A stretch of DNA of 64,000 bases from ZC4RG42 sp036676355 (GTDB taxonomy: Bacteria; Pseudomonadota; Gammaproteobacteria; Burkholderiales; SG8-39): contig JAKFDA010000072.1 of the NCBI GenBank assembly GCA_036676355.1, positions 96,135 to 160,134 of the forward strand, read 5' to 3'. The notes below the pieces were generated by a model. The model saw nothing but the letters and a program-made list of their open reading frames with translations, made no database searches and had not been told where the DNA came from. This document shows, piece by piece, positions 35,432 to 44,960 of the stretch (position 1 is its first letter; each line of letters begins with the position of its first letter). Both the position numbers and the translations under genes were made by a program.

Positions 35432-37327
35432 TTACACGAGCGCGGACGGTCGCGGTTGCAAGTCAGGCGTTGCAGGTGCGGATGCATGCGCCTGCATCCA
35501 TAGCTCGAGCATCATGAGTATCCACACCATCTCGCCGTAGTAACCGGGATGCTCATGCAGTTTGGACTGGAACAGATCATTGACGAAACGCGGTTGAATC
35601 CAGCCGCGATCGCGTATCGCTTCCAGCGACCCGAACGCCAGTTCATGCAGCGCGGGATGATTGGTGACCCAGCGCCCGAATGGCAGGCCGAAACCGTGCT
35701 TTTTCTTATTGATGATTTCCGGCGGCAGAAAGTCGCTTAGCGCTTTCTTGAAAAAATATCGCAGTTTCGTGCCGCGCAGTTTGTAATTCGGCCGCAGGCG
35801 TAGCGAAAAATCGACGAGTTGATCGTCGATCAACGGGAAGGCGGCTGTGGCGCCGGCGAGCGTGGATGTCGTGATGACTTTGCGCAGATCGTTATCGGCC
35901 AGCGTGTACTTCCAGTCGTACGCCAGCAGGCGGTTGATCAGCGCGCCGGCGGGCGTCGCCTCGTAAACACGACGCTGTTGCTCGCCGGGTTGATTGCGAT
36001 CGATCGGAACAAGCCAATCGTCGGTAAGCACTTCGTGCTCACCCAGACGACGGAGCAGGTTATAGCGTTCGAGCCGATCCGGCACCGAAGCGCTGGCATA
36101 TTGATGAAAACTTACGGCCTTCCGTATCAGTGGCAGTTTCGCCGCTGACGATGATTGCGACAGCGATCCGACCAGCCCGCGCAAGGGCGCCGGGACATGA
36201 CCGTACAGACTGAGCGCGCGTTGAAGTGCATAGCGCGTGTTGCCACCGAACAACTCGTCGCCGCCGTCACCGCCGAGCATTGTGTCGACGCCATCCTGCT
36301 TCGCGATCAGGGCGCAGTAGTAGGCCGGCAGCGCGGAAGAATTGCCGAACGGTTGATCGTAGGCCGCGGCGACGCGAGGAATGCCGGCCACCAGATCATC
36401 GGCCGTAAGGTAATGTTCGTGATGCCGGCAGTCAAAGTGCTGCGCGGCAATGCGCGCGTAAGCGGTTTCGTCGTAGCCCGCGGCGGCGAAGCCGATCGAG
36501 TACGTGCGTGCGCGTTGCTCCGTTACGCGCGTCAACATGCCGGCGATTGTGGAACTGTCGGTGCCGCCGCTGAGAAAGCAGCCGACATTGCCTTCGGCTT
36601 CGCGTGCCACGGCGTTGCGCAGAAGTTCGCGGAACTCCTTGCGCAGTGAACGATACGAAGCATCGCTGTGTTCTTCGAACACCGGCACCCAATGTTTGTG
36701 CAGTGCCAGACGGCCGCTGTCCAGATGCGCGGTTTCGCCGCCGAGCAGTCGATGCACGTCGTTGAAAATGGTTTGCGGCGCCGGGATGAAGTGGAACCAA
36801 AGGTAGTTGTAAATCGCCTGCCGATCGAATTCGACGTTGCATCGGCGCCCGACCGCATCGGCGCGATCGGAAAAACTGAGACGGGAGCCTTCGATGTGAA
36901 AGCACAGCGTTTCGCGCGCGAAACGATCGCATGCGAGCAGCGCCCGGCGGGTATGGAAATCTGCCAGGAATACGCCGTAACTACCCTCGACGCTCTTTGC
37001 GGCATTGGCCTGATTCACGCGCCACGCTTCGGCCCAGCCGTCCAGCACCTGTTCGCGCTGTGGCTTGCCGGTGCTGCGGAATCGCGGTGTCCCGATCGAC
37101 GCGATCAAGAGCGGGCCGCGCATGCCGCAGATCACCCGCCGCGGGTCGAAATGCAATTCGAGACTCGCGTCATTCAGCGAGCCGGCGGCATAGGCTTGAT
37201 CGCTGAATCGCGGCGTCTGTCCGCCTTTGAGTTGAGCAAAGTCGATCCAGCCATCGAGCATCGTGCGCAATGGCGCGGGAATGTCGTGCAGGGAGAGATT
37301 CGTCACGGCAGTTCGCGCCGTGCGCAT
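35432..37327 (-). CDS. Asparagine synthase homologue without the Cys nucleophile
   Basis: A 631-residue homologue of AsnB. The synthase half is intact: FLSGGTDSS with PP-loop residues 253-258, LGGDGGDELFGGNTRYA and the C-terminal KKHGFGLPFGRW. The N terminus starts MRTARTAVTNLSL; the class II glutaminase Cys2 and RGPD are missing, although later parts of that domain (VEGSYGVFLADFHTRR, LFSDRADAV-like) remain. Like beta-lactam synthetase it may adenylate a carboxylate and use an amine nucleophile or external ammonia. It ends the minus operon, 36 bp after the TPR gene. The start is the first ATG; no good ribosome site was seen. Confidence 0.85.
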   Translation of the reverse strand: MRTARTAVTNLSLHDIPAPLRTMLDGWIDFAQLKGGQTPRFSDQAYAAGSLNDASLELHFDPRRVICGMRGPLLIASIGTPRFRSTGKPQREQVLDGWAEAWRVNQANAAKSVEGSYGVFLADFHTRRALLACDRFARETLCFHIEGSRLSFSDRADAVGRRCNVEFDRQAIYNYLWFHFIPAPQTIFNDVHRLLGGETAHLDSGRLALHKHWVPVFEEHSDASYRSLRKEFRELLRNAVAREAEGNVGCFLSGGTDSSTIAGMLTRVTEQRARTYSIGFAAAGYDETAYARIAAQHFDCRHHEHYLTADDLVAGIPRVAAAYDQPFGNSSALPAYYCALIAKQDGVDTMLGGDGGDELFGGNTRYALQRALSLYGHVPAPLRGLVGSLSQSSSAAKLPLIRKAVSFHQYASASVPDRLERYNLLRRLGEHEVLTDDWLVPIDRNQPGEQQRRVYEATPAGALINRLLAYDWKYTLADNDLRKVITTSTLAGATAAFPLIDDQLVDFSLRLRPNYKLRGTKLRYFFKKALSDFLPPEIINKKKHGFGLPFGRWVTNHPALHELAFGSLEAIRDRGWIQPRFVNDLFQSKLHEHPGYYGEMVWILMMLELWMQAHASAPATPDLQPRPSALV

Positions 37328-37363
37328 TGAAGGAGCGGCATTGGAGGCGCTGCTGTCGTCATT

Positions 37364-38125
37364 TCATTCTTTCCATTCTCCGACTTTCTGCAGCTTGTTC
37401 TTGAGACCGGGCAGATTGAAGCCGCGCGAATACGCTTTCTTCGCATAGTCGCGCGCCTTGTCGTAGTCCTTCAGATCGAAGTAGGCGAGACCCATGTTGT
37501 AGTACAGGTTGCCGCTCGTGCCGTGCTCTTCGGCCTTGCGGAACTGATTCAGCGCTTCTTTCGGTTTGTCGTCCTTGAGCAGTTGCACGCCGTAGACGCC
37601 GCGCACATTCGGATCGTCCGGGGCGAACGCCAATGCGCGCTGGAACCAGCAGTCGAGCGTGAATTCAGAGCCTTTCGGTTGGATGTTTTTTTCGCGCCGC
37701 GAGAGATTCGCCATCGCGTTCAAAGCACGCGGATGGTTGGGGAAGGCGCGCAGCGTGTAGGAAATATCCTTGCCGATCACCGCATTCGACGCGCCCTTGC
37801 GCAGATGTTCCACTTGTGGGGTGAAGTGGTAGTCCTCGACGATCTTGCGCCGCTCCAGCGGGGCTGTGCGGTAGTCGAAAGGGCCAAAGTGGTTTTCCAG
37901 CGAGCCGCAGGCGCCGTCCTGAGCAAGGACTGTCGGCACGTTGAACAAGGCGGCGGCGAAAATCACCGCAGCGGCGTGTATGAACTTGATGGAGCGTTGA
38001 TGGTCGATACGTCCGTCTTCCGTTCGCCCTGAGTCGGCCGAGGAGTGAACAGGAACTTTCGCCGTCGATGGGTTCGCCATGAGCGGCTTTGCGAGGCGCT
38101 TGATCGGATATGCATTAACTTTCAC
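37364..38125 (-). CDS. Exported TPR protein
   Basis: A 253-residue protein. A hydrophobic segment at about residues 50-67 ending NVPTVLAQDG suggests an N-terminal signal anchor after an unusually long hydrophilic leader. Helical repeats follow; AEEHGTSGNLYYNMGLAYFDLKDYDKARDYAKKAYSRGF is a typical tetratricopeptide repeat pair (first 20 residues: AEEHGTSGNLYYNMGLAYFD). The GTG start at 38125 has a GGGAGG site 6 bp ahead, which supports the long leader. It may organise or recruit partners in polymer export. It overlaps the GT2 upstream by 11 bp. Confidence 0.75.
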   Translation of the reverse strand: MKVNAYPIKRLAKPLMANPSTAKVPVHSSADSGRTEDGRIDHQRSIKFIHAAAVIFAAALFNVPTVLAQDGACGSLENHFGPFDYRTAPLERRKIVEDYHFTPQVEHLRKGASNAVIGKDISYTLRAFPNHPRALNAMANLSRREKNIQPKGSEFTLDCWFQRALAFAPDDPNVRGVYGVQLLKDDKPKEALNQFRKAEEHGTSGNLYYNMGLAYFDLKDYDKARDYAKKAYSRGFNLPGLKNKLQKVGEWKE

Positions 38126-39080
38126 GTAGACCTCCCGTCAGAGTGCTGGACACCTTGATCGCGGCGCAACGCGCGGCGGCGCCGACGCAATAGGCAAGGG
38201 TCCTGGGACGAAAATCGAAATGATGCAGGGCGAGCTTGAACGACTCGTACGCAACGCAGACGTCGCCCCGCCGGTAGTGCCGGTAGCCGTGGCTGAAGCA
38301 CAGTCGCGACAGCCGGCGATCCAGGCTCGCGCGATCGACGCGTTGCCCGTCCGCGCCGGTTTTGCCGAATCGTTCGAGTGCGCGCAGCAGCACGCGATAT
38401 TCGTTGTTCTCGCGCCGTTCCGCCGCCGTGGTCGAGGCGGCGTGGATGCGATACAACGCGAGCGTGCGAGACAGCTTCGCCACGCGAAAGCGCTGCGTCG
38501 CGCGTAGCCACAGGTCGTAGTCCTCGCCGGTGCGCAGGCTTTCGTCGAAGCCACCGATCGCTTCGAACACGCTGCGGTGCGCAACGGCTGTGATTGAATG
38601 AATCATGCTGTCGAGCAGCATGTCGGTGTAGATCGAGCCGGATGCAGCCTCGTCGATGTCATCCCCGCACTCGTTGGACGGGCGCATGAATTCTTGCGCG
38701 CTGCCCGTGTCGCCGCGCCAGCGTTGCCAGCGGCCGTACACGATGCTGATGTCCGGGTGCCGCGCGAAGTACGCTATCTGTGCGCTGATCTTGCCGGGCA
38801 GCCACAGATCGTCGGCATCCAGAAAGGCGATGTATTCGCCTTGTGCGATGGAGAGTGCGCGATTGCGTGCCGCGGCCGGGCCGCTGTTCGGCTGGCGAAC
38901 GAGCCTGATGCGATGCTGCAGCGGAGCGATCGCGTCGGCCGTGCCGTCGGTCGAACCATCATCGACGACGATGACTTCGAGATTCGGGTAGTCCTGCGCG
39001 AGCACGCTCTCCAACGCGTCGCGTATATAGGCAGCGCAGTTATAGGCGGGAATGATCACCGAGACGCGCGGCGTGGTCAT
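38115..39080 (-). CDS. Glycosyltransferase family 2 (C)
   Basis: A 321-residue GT-A glycosyltransferase. VSVIIPAYNCAAYIRDALESV, VVDDGSTDGTADAI and FLDADDLW are the nucleotide-sugar and metal motifs, and EDYDLWLR the acceptor block near residue 195. The donor is unknown. ATG at 39080 has a GAG site; an ATG 6 bp upstream is an alternative. It lies between the TPR gene (11-bp overlap) and the next GT2 gene (7-bp gap), inside the minus operon. Confidence 0.9.
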   Translation of the reverse strand: MTTPRVSVIIPAYNCAAYIRDALESVLAQDYPNLEVIVVDDGSTDGTADAIAPLQHRIRLVRQPNSGPAAARNRALSIAQGEYIAFLDADDLWLPGKISAQIAYFARHPDISIVYGRWQRWRGDTGSAQEFMRPSNECGDDIDEAASGSIYTDMLLDSMIHSITAVAHRSVFEAIGGFDESLRTGEDYDLWLRATQRFRVAKLSRTLALYRIHAASTTAAERRENNEYRVLLRALERFGKTGADGQRVDRASLDRRLSRLCFSHGYRHYRRGDVCVAYESFKLALHHFDFRPRTLAYCVGAAARCAAIKVSSTLTGGLRES

Positions 39081-39087
39081 GAGCATC

Positions 39088-40293
39088 TCAATGTGCTTGC
39101 GTGCGCGTTTGCCACGGCGGCATGCCGGGCAGTGTCGCGCCGTACAGTCGCGCGGCGATGCGGATCAGCTTCAGCCGCATGGTGCGGTCGCTCGAGCGCC
39201 GGCGTGCGACGCCGAGCAGCCCGCGCGCCAGAGCATGCAGCACCGCACGGCCCGTACCGCTGCGACGCAGCCCGCGCGCCGCGCTGTAGAAATTCAGCGG
39301 ATCTTCCAGCAGACGCAAGACGAAATAGCGCTGCTGTGCAGCCTGCGCGATCGCGCGGCGCTCGTCGCGGGTGGGGCTCATCCCGCTGCCGTCGGTCAGC
39401 GCGGCGTAACTCAGTGCGTCTTCGATCATTTCCTCGTCCAATCCCTTGCCGGCCATCACGCTCATGCGATTCAGCAAAGCCAGCCGCTTGAGCGAGGCGT
39501 CGCACACCGTGTCGCGTACCGGTATGAGGTATTCGCCCAATGACGTATCCGCACGCAGCGCGCGTCCCAGCATGCGGTCGTGATGCGCAAACAATTGCTC
39601 GCGTTCATCGTGCGCATAGCGCTGCGCGGCCGGTCCGCGCTCGCCTTCGTGACGACGGAACACGAAGGTCGGCCGATCGAGCAGGGCCACCGGATAGCGG
39701 CGTACCAGTCGCAACAGCATTTCGTAATCTTCGGAGGCCACCAGATCCTCGCGGAATGGCCCGACCTGCCGGTAACACTCGCTCCGCACCAGCGCACCCT
39801 GCAGTGTGGTGAAGCAACTGCGCATGAACTGCAGACGGAAACTACTTTCATCGACCTTGGGCCAGTGATGCTCCGCCGTGGGCTCGATCGCGCCGTTCTC
39901 GCCGCTGCGTCCCCAAAGATGGTTGCTCAGCACCACCTTGGCGTCCGGACGACGATCGAGCAGTGCAAGCCGGCTCTGGATCGAAGTGAGCATCGCGACG
40001 TCGTCGTCGTCGAATATCCATACCCATTCGCCCGTGACCATCGGCAGCGCGAAATTGAGCGCGCGCGGCTTGCCGCCATTCTCCTTGCGTACGTAGCTGA
40101 TGCGACGGTCGCAACAATTGTTCACGCTTCGCACGCGTTCCGCGGTGTCGTCGGTCGAGCCGTCGTCCACCACGATGATCTGATGCGCCGGCACCGTTTG
40201 GGCGAGCAGCGAATGCAGACATTCCTCCAGCAGCGCGGCGCGATTGTAGGTCGGCACCAGTACGGAAACGGTGCGCGTATGCGTGCCGCTCAT
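39088..40293 (-). CDS. Glycosyltransferase family 2 (B)
   Basis: A 401-residue GT2. DDGS is at residues 43-46 and an unusual run of four Asp (FDDDDVA) at 95-98 gives the metal site. The C-terminal part, LGEYLIPVRD...RLALLNRMSVMAGKGLDEEMIEDAL, is shared with the GT2 at 41213, so the two are paralogues. The start is the ATG at 40293, which overlaps the FkbM gene stop by 4 bp (ATGA); a longer frame runs into that gene and is rejected. Confidence 0.92.
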   Translation of the reverse strand: MSGTHTRTVSVLVPTYNRAALLEECLHSLLAQTVPAHQIIVVDDGSTDDTAERVRSVNNCCDRRISYVRKENGGKPRALNFALPMVTGEWVWIFDDDDVAMLTSIQSRLALLDRRPDAKVVLSNHLWGRSGENGAIEPTAEHHWPKVDESSFRLQFMRSCFTTLQGALVRSECYRQVGPFREDLVASEDYEMLLRLVRRYPVALLDRPTFVFRRHEGERGPAAQRYAHDEREQLFAHHDRMLGRALRADTSLGEYLIPVRDTVCDASLKRLALLNRMSVMAGKGLDEEMIEDALSYAALTDGSGMSPTRDERRAIAQAAQQRYFVLRLLEDPLNFYSAARGLRRSGTGRAVLHALARGLLGVARRRSSDRTMRLKLIRIAARLYGATLPGMPPWQTRTQAH

Positions 40294-41207
40294 GCAGCGC
40301 CCGCCGGGGTCAGGTCGATAACGGTCGGCGCCGCTTGTTCGCGTCGATACAGCACGCGGTTGCCGTCTGCGCTTTCCCTCACCGGCACGTACCCGGCCTG
40401 TGCGAAGGCGCGCTGCGCCCGGCGGATGGTCGGCGTGCCGATTTCGTGCGGGTGGAAGGCGATGAGTACTTTGCGAATGCCAAGCTCGATCACGTCCTTG
40501 ATCAACTGACATTCCGCCCCATCGACGTCGATGATCAGAAAGGTCGGACGATGCGCGCGCAGAGCATCGCGCAGCGTGCGGCCGGGCACGAGGAACTTGC
40601 GTGCGTATCGACCGGGGCTCGTGTCGCCCAACGTGTCGCTTGCATGCAACGTGCGCATGCCGGTAACGCAACCGAGCGCGCAGTGTTCGAGTCGCGGTGC
40701 AATGCCGTTCAGCGCGAACGTATCGCGCGCGGCCTGCACCATCGCCGGGTGCGATTCGAAGGCAACGATTCGATTCGACCCGAGCCGACGCGCGCACAGC
40801 GCGGCAATCACGCCGATACCGCTGCCGACCTCCATCACCACGTCGTCGTCTTCCAGTGCGTCGCGCACCAGTCGGCGCTCCACGCCGGCATAGGTGCGTG
40901 CGAGCAGATCGCGTGCGAGTTGCAACGAATAGTGCGGACGCAACTGCACCTTCACCCCATCCAGTTCGACCACCCGTCCCGTAGTGCGTGCAACCGCGAC
41001 ATGAAGTCGCGCGCTGACCAGATCGGCACAGCGCCGCGGGTTGCTCAACATCCAGCGGCCCGAGCAGTAGCCGCGTTTGGCGTAGTCCATCGCGGCATCC
41101 ATTAGGCTGTCGTTGCGCTTCTCCGTCGCGCTCGGCAGACTTATCGCGGCACGCTGCCATCCATGAGGAGTGGGTTCGTCGTCGCTGTAAAACGGGATCT
41201 GGCGCAT
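40290..41207 (-). CDS. FkbM family SAM-dependent methyltransferase
   Basis: A 305-residue class I methyltransferase. The SAM-binding MEVGSGIGVIAALCARRLG, the acidic FESHPAMVQAARDTF and LIIDVDGAECQLIKDV (with FkbM-type IDVDGAE) are all present. It would O-methylate a sugar hydroxyl in the polymer or precursor. The ATG at 41207 is 5 bp after the GT2 stop at 41213; the longer open frame extends into that gene. It is flanked by paralogous GT2 genes. Confidence 0.88.
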   Translation of the reverse strand: MRQIPFYSDDEPTPHGWQRAAISLPSATEKRNDSLMDAAMDYAKRGYCSGRWMLSNPRRCADLVSARLHVAVARTTGRVVELDGVKVQLRPHYSLQLARDLLARTYAGVERRLVRDALEDDDVVMEVGSGIGVIAALCARRLGSNRIVAFESHPAMVQAARDTFALNGIAPRLEHCALGCVTGMRTLHASDTLGDTSPGRYARKFLVPGRTLRDALRAHRPTFLIIDVDGAECQLIKDVIELGIRKVLIAFHPHEIGTPTIRRAQRAFAQAGYVPVRESADGNRVLYRREQAAPTVIDLTPAGAA

Positions 41208-41212
41208 GGATG

Positions 41213-42439
41213 TCACCGTTCCAGGTAAGCGCGGACGACAGGCCGCGGGCCGGCAAAGGCAGCAACACGCAGCCACACGCGCCAGAGAACGGATCGGCCG
41301 AGCGCCACATGTTCGGATTTGCGAGCGGCATGCAGCAATCCGCGCGCCAGGCAACCGGCGAACAATCGCATCAATGGTCCGGACGAACGCGCACGCAGCT
41401 CGCGCAGGAAGCCCTTGGGATCTTCCTGCACGCGGGCGAGCCAATACGGTTGCGTCATGGCGCGCGCGCACAGTGCCCGTTCTTCGCGACTCAATCCGCC
41501 GATGCCGCAATGCGCTTGAATTGCCGCAGCGGCGGCGAGATCGTCGAGCGCTTCATCGACGAGGCCTTTGCTTGCCATCACGCTCATGCGCGTGAGTAGC
41601 GCAAGGCGCGATTCGCAGGGCGTGAGCGCACGGCCGGATACCGATGGAGCGAGATACTCCCCGAGCGCGAGTTCGCCTCGAATGCGCCGGCCGAGTCGGC
41701 CGTCGAATTCCATCCATATTTTTTTACGTTTAGACTCGTCGTGACGCAGCGCCTTCGGTCCGCGCATGCCGGCGTGGTCGCGCCACACGAATGTCGGTTC
41801 GTGCAACACCGCGGCCTTGTAACGACGCAGCAGTCGCACGGTCATTTCGTAGTCGGCGCTGCGCAGAAAACCGGTATCGAAGTTGCCGACGGCACGCAGG
41901 CAGTCAAGCCGGATCAGCATGCCCTGAAACAGAAACAGATGATTGCGCAGCGTGCTGATGAACAGGCGGTGATCGGCCGGGCCGCGTGCCGATATGCGTC
42001 GACCGCGTTGAATTCGCCCATCCGGACCGTCGATGCCGAGATAGTGTTCGCTCATCACGATGTCCGCTTCGGGCTGCGCGTGCGCCGCGTCCAGTCGACG
42101 CTCGATGGAATCGCGCAGCGCGACGTCGTCATCATCGAAGAACCACAGCCATTCGCCGGTGGCGAGTTCCAGCGCGCGGTTGAACGCCGCCGGCCGACCG
42201 GCATTGGGTTGCCAGACATAAGTGATGCGATCCGCGTAGCGCGCAATGACGCTATGCGTGTCTTCGTCCGAGCCGTCGTCGATCAGGATGACCTGCTCGG
42301 GCGGGTGCGTCTGACGCAGCACACTGTCGAGACACTCGTTCAGGTAGGTGGTGCGGTTGTAAGTCGCGATGATTACCGTGACGGTGTCGCGATCCGGTCC
42401 ATTACGGGACGCAGCCGATGTGGAGATCATCGAATTCAT
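41213..42439 (-). CDS. Glycosyltransferase family 2 (A)
   Basis: A 408-residue GT2. VTVIIATYNRTTYLNECLDSV starts the domain, DDGS is at 54-57 and FDDDDVALRD gives four Asp at 102-105. LGEYLAPSVSG and RLALLTRMSVMASKGLVDEAL in the C-terminal half match the GT2 at 39088. An AGGAGG site precedes the ATG at 42439, which overlaps the Wzx stop by 4 bp. Sugar specificity is unknown. Confidence 0.92.
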   Translation of the reverse strand: MNSMISTSAASRNGPDRDTVTVIIATYNRTTYLNECLDSVLRQTHPPEQVILIDDGSDEDTHSVIARYADRITYVWQPNAGRPAAFNRALELATGEWLWFFDDDDVALRDSIERRLDAAHAQPEADIVMSEHYLGIDGPDGRIQRGRRISARGPADHRLFISTLRNHLFLFQGMLIRLDCLRAVGNFDTGFLRSADYEMTVRLLRRYKAAVLHEPTFVWRDHAGMRGPKALRHDESKRKKIWMEFDGRLGRRIRGELALGEYLAPSVSGRALTPCESRLALLTRMSVMASKGLVDEALDDLAAAAAIQAHCGIGGLSREERALCARAMTQPYWLARVQEDPKGFLRELRARSSGPLMRLFAGCLARGLLHAARKSEHVALGRSVLWRVWLRVAAFAGPRPVVRAYLER

Positions 42440-43935
42440 GTCTGCCTCCTCGTGCGCCAGGGGCTTTGCCGCAGGACACCCCCGGCCATGCGCAGCAGGC
42501 GCGCTTCGGCGCCGTCTTCGCGACCGCCCAGATGCCATAGCAGCAGCAGCGAAATCGTGTAAACAATTGCGCCGGCCAGAATCAGCGCCAGCAGCATCGC
42601 CAGTTGCGAAGCGGTCGATACAGGCTGCCAGTAGCCCGTACCTCGTAGTGCAAGCAGCGCTCCGGTCATCAGCAGCGACGCGGCGACTGGCCGGAACAGC
42701 GCGGCGAGGACGCGTGTGCTGCGCAGCTCCAGATATGTTCGCAGCAACCAGATGTTGAGCGTGCCGGTGGCGATGTAGACGCCGGTCAGGCCCCAGGCCG
42801 CGATGGCAAGGTCGTAGTACGTCAGCAGGAAGAAGAACAGGGGGAAGGCGAGCACGATGTACAGCGCCATCAGCTTGGCCGACAGATGCTGTTGTCCCAG
42901 CGCAAGATAGGTTGTGCCGAAGGTGCCCTGCAGCGAACGGATGGCGCCGTATATCGCGAGTGGAGCCATCAGCGGAATCACCGAGACCCACTTCGGCCCG
43001 AGCATCACCATCACGAACAGATCGGCGAGACACGACAGGCCCGCGGCGACCGGCAGGGACAATACGGCCACGAGCTGGAACACGGTGATGAATCCGTCGG
43101 CGAGCCTGGGCTTATCGCCCTGCAGGCGGGAGTAGCCCGGATACACCGCGCGCATAAGCGGGTAGGTCAGCTCCGTGGTCGGCAGGCTCGATACTTCATA
43201 GGCAATGTTGTACGCGCCGAGCGCCGCCGGGCCGGCTCGGTTGCCGAGGATGAAATCGGTGCCACGCTGCTGAATGAAGAACAGAATGCTGTTGCCGGTC
43301 ACCCACTTGGAGAAGTGGAAAAAATCTTTCGCATGCGAGAGCGTGAGGCGCGGCCGGTACGAAAACAGCGCATAGCTCAGCAGCACACTGACCACGCTGC
43401 GAGTGAGTATGCCGAACAGCAGCGCCCAGAAACTCTGCCAGTAAAAGGCCAGGCCGACGGTAACGGTGAAGGACGCAAGCTTGGAGATCAGGCCGAGCGC
43501 GAAGATTCGCTTGAAGCGCAGCGCCTGTTCGTGCAGCACTACGCCGATGTTGCGAAAGCTGCCGAAAAAAGCGGTGAAGGCGAGCACGCCCATGATGCTC
43601 GCGACGCGCGGCTCATGGTAGATCGCAATCGCCACGGGGGCGAGCGCGAGCAGCAGCGCTGCTTTGAGCACGCCGATGCAAATGTTCAGCGTCCACGCCG
43701 AATCCAGATGCGCGCGCTCCTGCGTCTGGCGCTGGATGATCGCCCACTCCAGTCCCACCGCGGTGGTGGCCTCCAGTGCGGCGAGAATAGACGTGCCCAT
43801 CGCGATCAGACCGAAATCAGCCGGTACCAGCAGACGCGCGAGAATCAGGGTGCTGACCAGACCGATGATGCGCGTCGACATGCGCATGGCCAAGGTCCAG
43901 CCCGCACTTTTGGCGATTTCGTTGCCGAGGCTCAT
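42436..43935 (-). CDS. Wzx-type polysaccharide flippase
   Basis: A 499-residue polytopic protein of the MOP/polysaccharide-transport family that would move lipid-linked repeat units across the inner membrane. It has about twelve to fourteen hydrophobic segments, starting TRIIGLVSTLILARLLVPADFGLIAMG, the family's first-helix block (first 20: TRIIGLVSTLILARLLVPAD), and later ALGAYNIAYEVSSLP. The ATG at 43935 overlaps the GT4 stop by 4 bp. Together with a Wzy-like protein in the left operon it would form a Wzx/Wzy system. Confidence 0.92.
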   Translation of the reverse strand: MSLGNEIAKSAGWTLAMRMSTRIIGLVSTLILARLLVPADFGLIAMGTSILAALEATTAVGLEWAIIQRQTQERAHLDSAWTLNICIGVLKAALLLALAPVAIAIYHEPRVASIMGVLAFTAFFGSFRNIGVVLHEQALRFKRIFALGLISKLASFTVTVGLAFYWQSFWALLFGILTRSVVSVLLSYALFSYRPRLTLSHAKDFFHFSKWVTGNSILFFIQQRGTDFILGNRAGPAALGAYNIAYEVSSLPTTELTYPLMRAVYPGYSRLQGDKPRLADGFITVFQLVAVLSLPVAAGLSCLADLFVMVMLGPKWVSVIPLMAPLAIYGAIRSLQGTFGTTYLALGQQHLSAKLMALYIVLAFPLFFFLLTYYDLAIAAWGLTGVYIATGTLNIWLLRTYLELRSTRVLAALFRPVAASLLMTGALLALRGTGYWQPVSTASQLAMLLALILAGAIVYTISLLLLWHLGGREDGAEARLLRMAGGVLRQSPWRTRRQT

Positions 43936-44960
43936 CGCAGCGCGCTCGCGTCGACCGCCGCCGGCGCCGGATCGCGCAGATAGTGATTCGCGATCGCCTC
44001 GAGCTGCGCTTCGCCATAGCGGCTTTCCATCGTTCTGCGCGCCGCGGCGCCGATGCGCGCTTGCAGCGCACGGTCTTCCCGCAGACTGAGCAGGATCTCC
44101 ATCACCTCGTCGTTCGAGTCGGCGATGAAACCGTTGACGCCGTGATCGATGTGCTGCGCGATTCCGGCGGTCGAACCGACGATGGGCGGTACGCCGCAGG
44201 CCATCGCTTCGGCGATCACACGCCCGTAGGCTTCGGGCCATGCAGTTGACGTGCGATATAGAAAACAATCGAGCTGCTGCATGAAGCGCGGCAGCGCGAG
44301 CGGCGACATCATCGGCATAAGCTCGATGCGCGGATGAGACGCGACGCGTTCGCGCAGGCAGGTGCCGCCCGCGATGCGTAAGTGAAAGCCCGCGCCGGCG
44401 AGCCGCTCATACAGCGCCGGATCGCCGTCGGCAAATTTGACCGGGTCATCCCGGCTCGCCCGACCGACGACGAATGCGCTACCGTGCGCCGACGTCGACG
44501 GCGTGTACACGTTCAGATCGATGGGCGAGTCCTCCACGATGCCGGGCAGCCCCGCGTCGGCCTTGAGATTTTCCGACGCATAAATCATTTCCACGTTGCG
44601 CTGTCCGTCGAGGGAAAGACGTTTGAGGGTGCGCTCGAGACGCTTGTGATTGACGATGTTGTAGAGCAACAACGTGCGCGCAGGTTTGGCCCAGCGCCAC
44701 CACGCGCCGATGTCGAAATACGCGCCGACAAATAGAAACACGCCCTGTTTTGGAAAGCGCAGCCGCGGCAGATTGATCTTCTGGATCGGCGCAAGTTCGG
44801 CGAGTTGCGGATCGGGATCGCGTTCGGTCCAGATGGATGTGCGCGCGTGACGCGACAGCACGCGATACATATCCATCGTGTGCAGTTCCGATCCGCCGAT
44901 TTCGGTCATCGGATTGAGCAGATTTACTTCTGGACGCGGTGGAACGTCATCGCACTTCAT
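43932..44960 (-). CDS. Glycosyltransferase family 4 (minus operon)
   Basis: A 342-residue GT-B-like protein, short for GT4. The N-terminal LLNPMTEIGGSELHTMDM is a typical acceptor-domain start, and the donor domain has AEAMACGVPPIVGSTAGIAQHI with a Glu near residue 265. The first ATG of the frame is 30 bp earlier; ATG at 44960 gives a 4-bp ATGA overlap with the GNAT gene stop and is preferred. Confidence 0.88.
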   Translation of the reverse strand: MKCDDVPPRPEVNLLNPMTEIGGSELHTMDMYRVLSRHARTSIWTERDPDPQLAELAPIQKINLPRLRFPKQGVFLFVGAYFDIGAWWRWAKPARTLLLYNIVNHKRLERTLKRLSLDGQRNVEMIYASENLKADAGLPGIVEDSPIDLNVYTPSTSAHGSAFVVGRASRDDPVKFADGDPALYERLAGAGFHLRIAGGTCLRERVASHPRIELMPMMSPLALPRFMQQLDCFLYRTSTAWPEAYGRVIAEAMACGVPPIVGSTAGIAQHIDHGVNGFIADSNDEVMEILLSLREDRALQARIGAAARRTMESRYGEAQLEAIANHYLRDPAPAAVDASALR

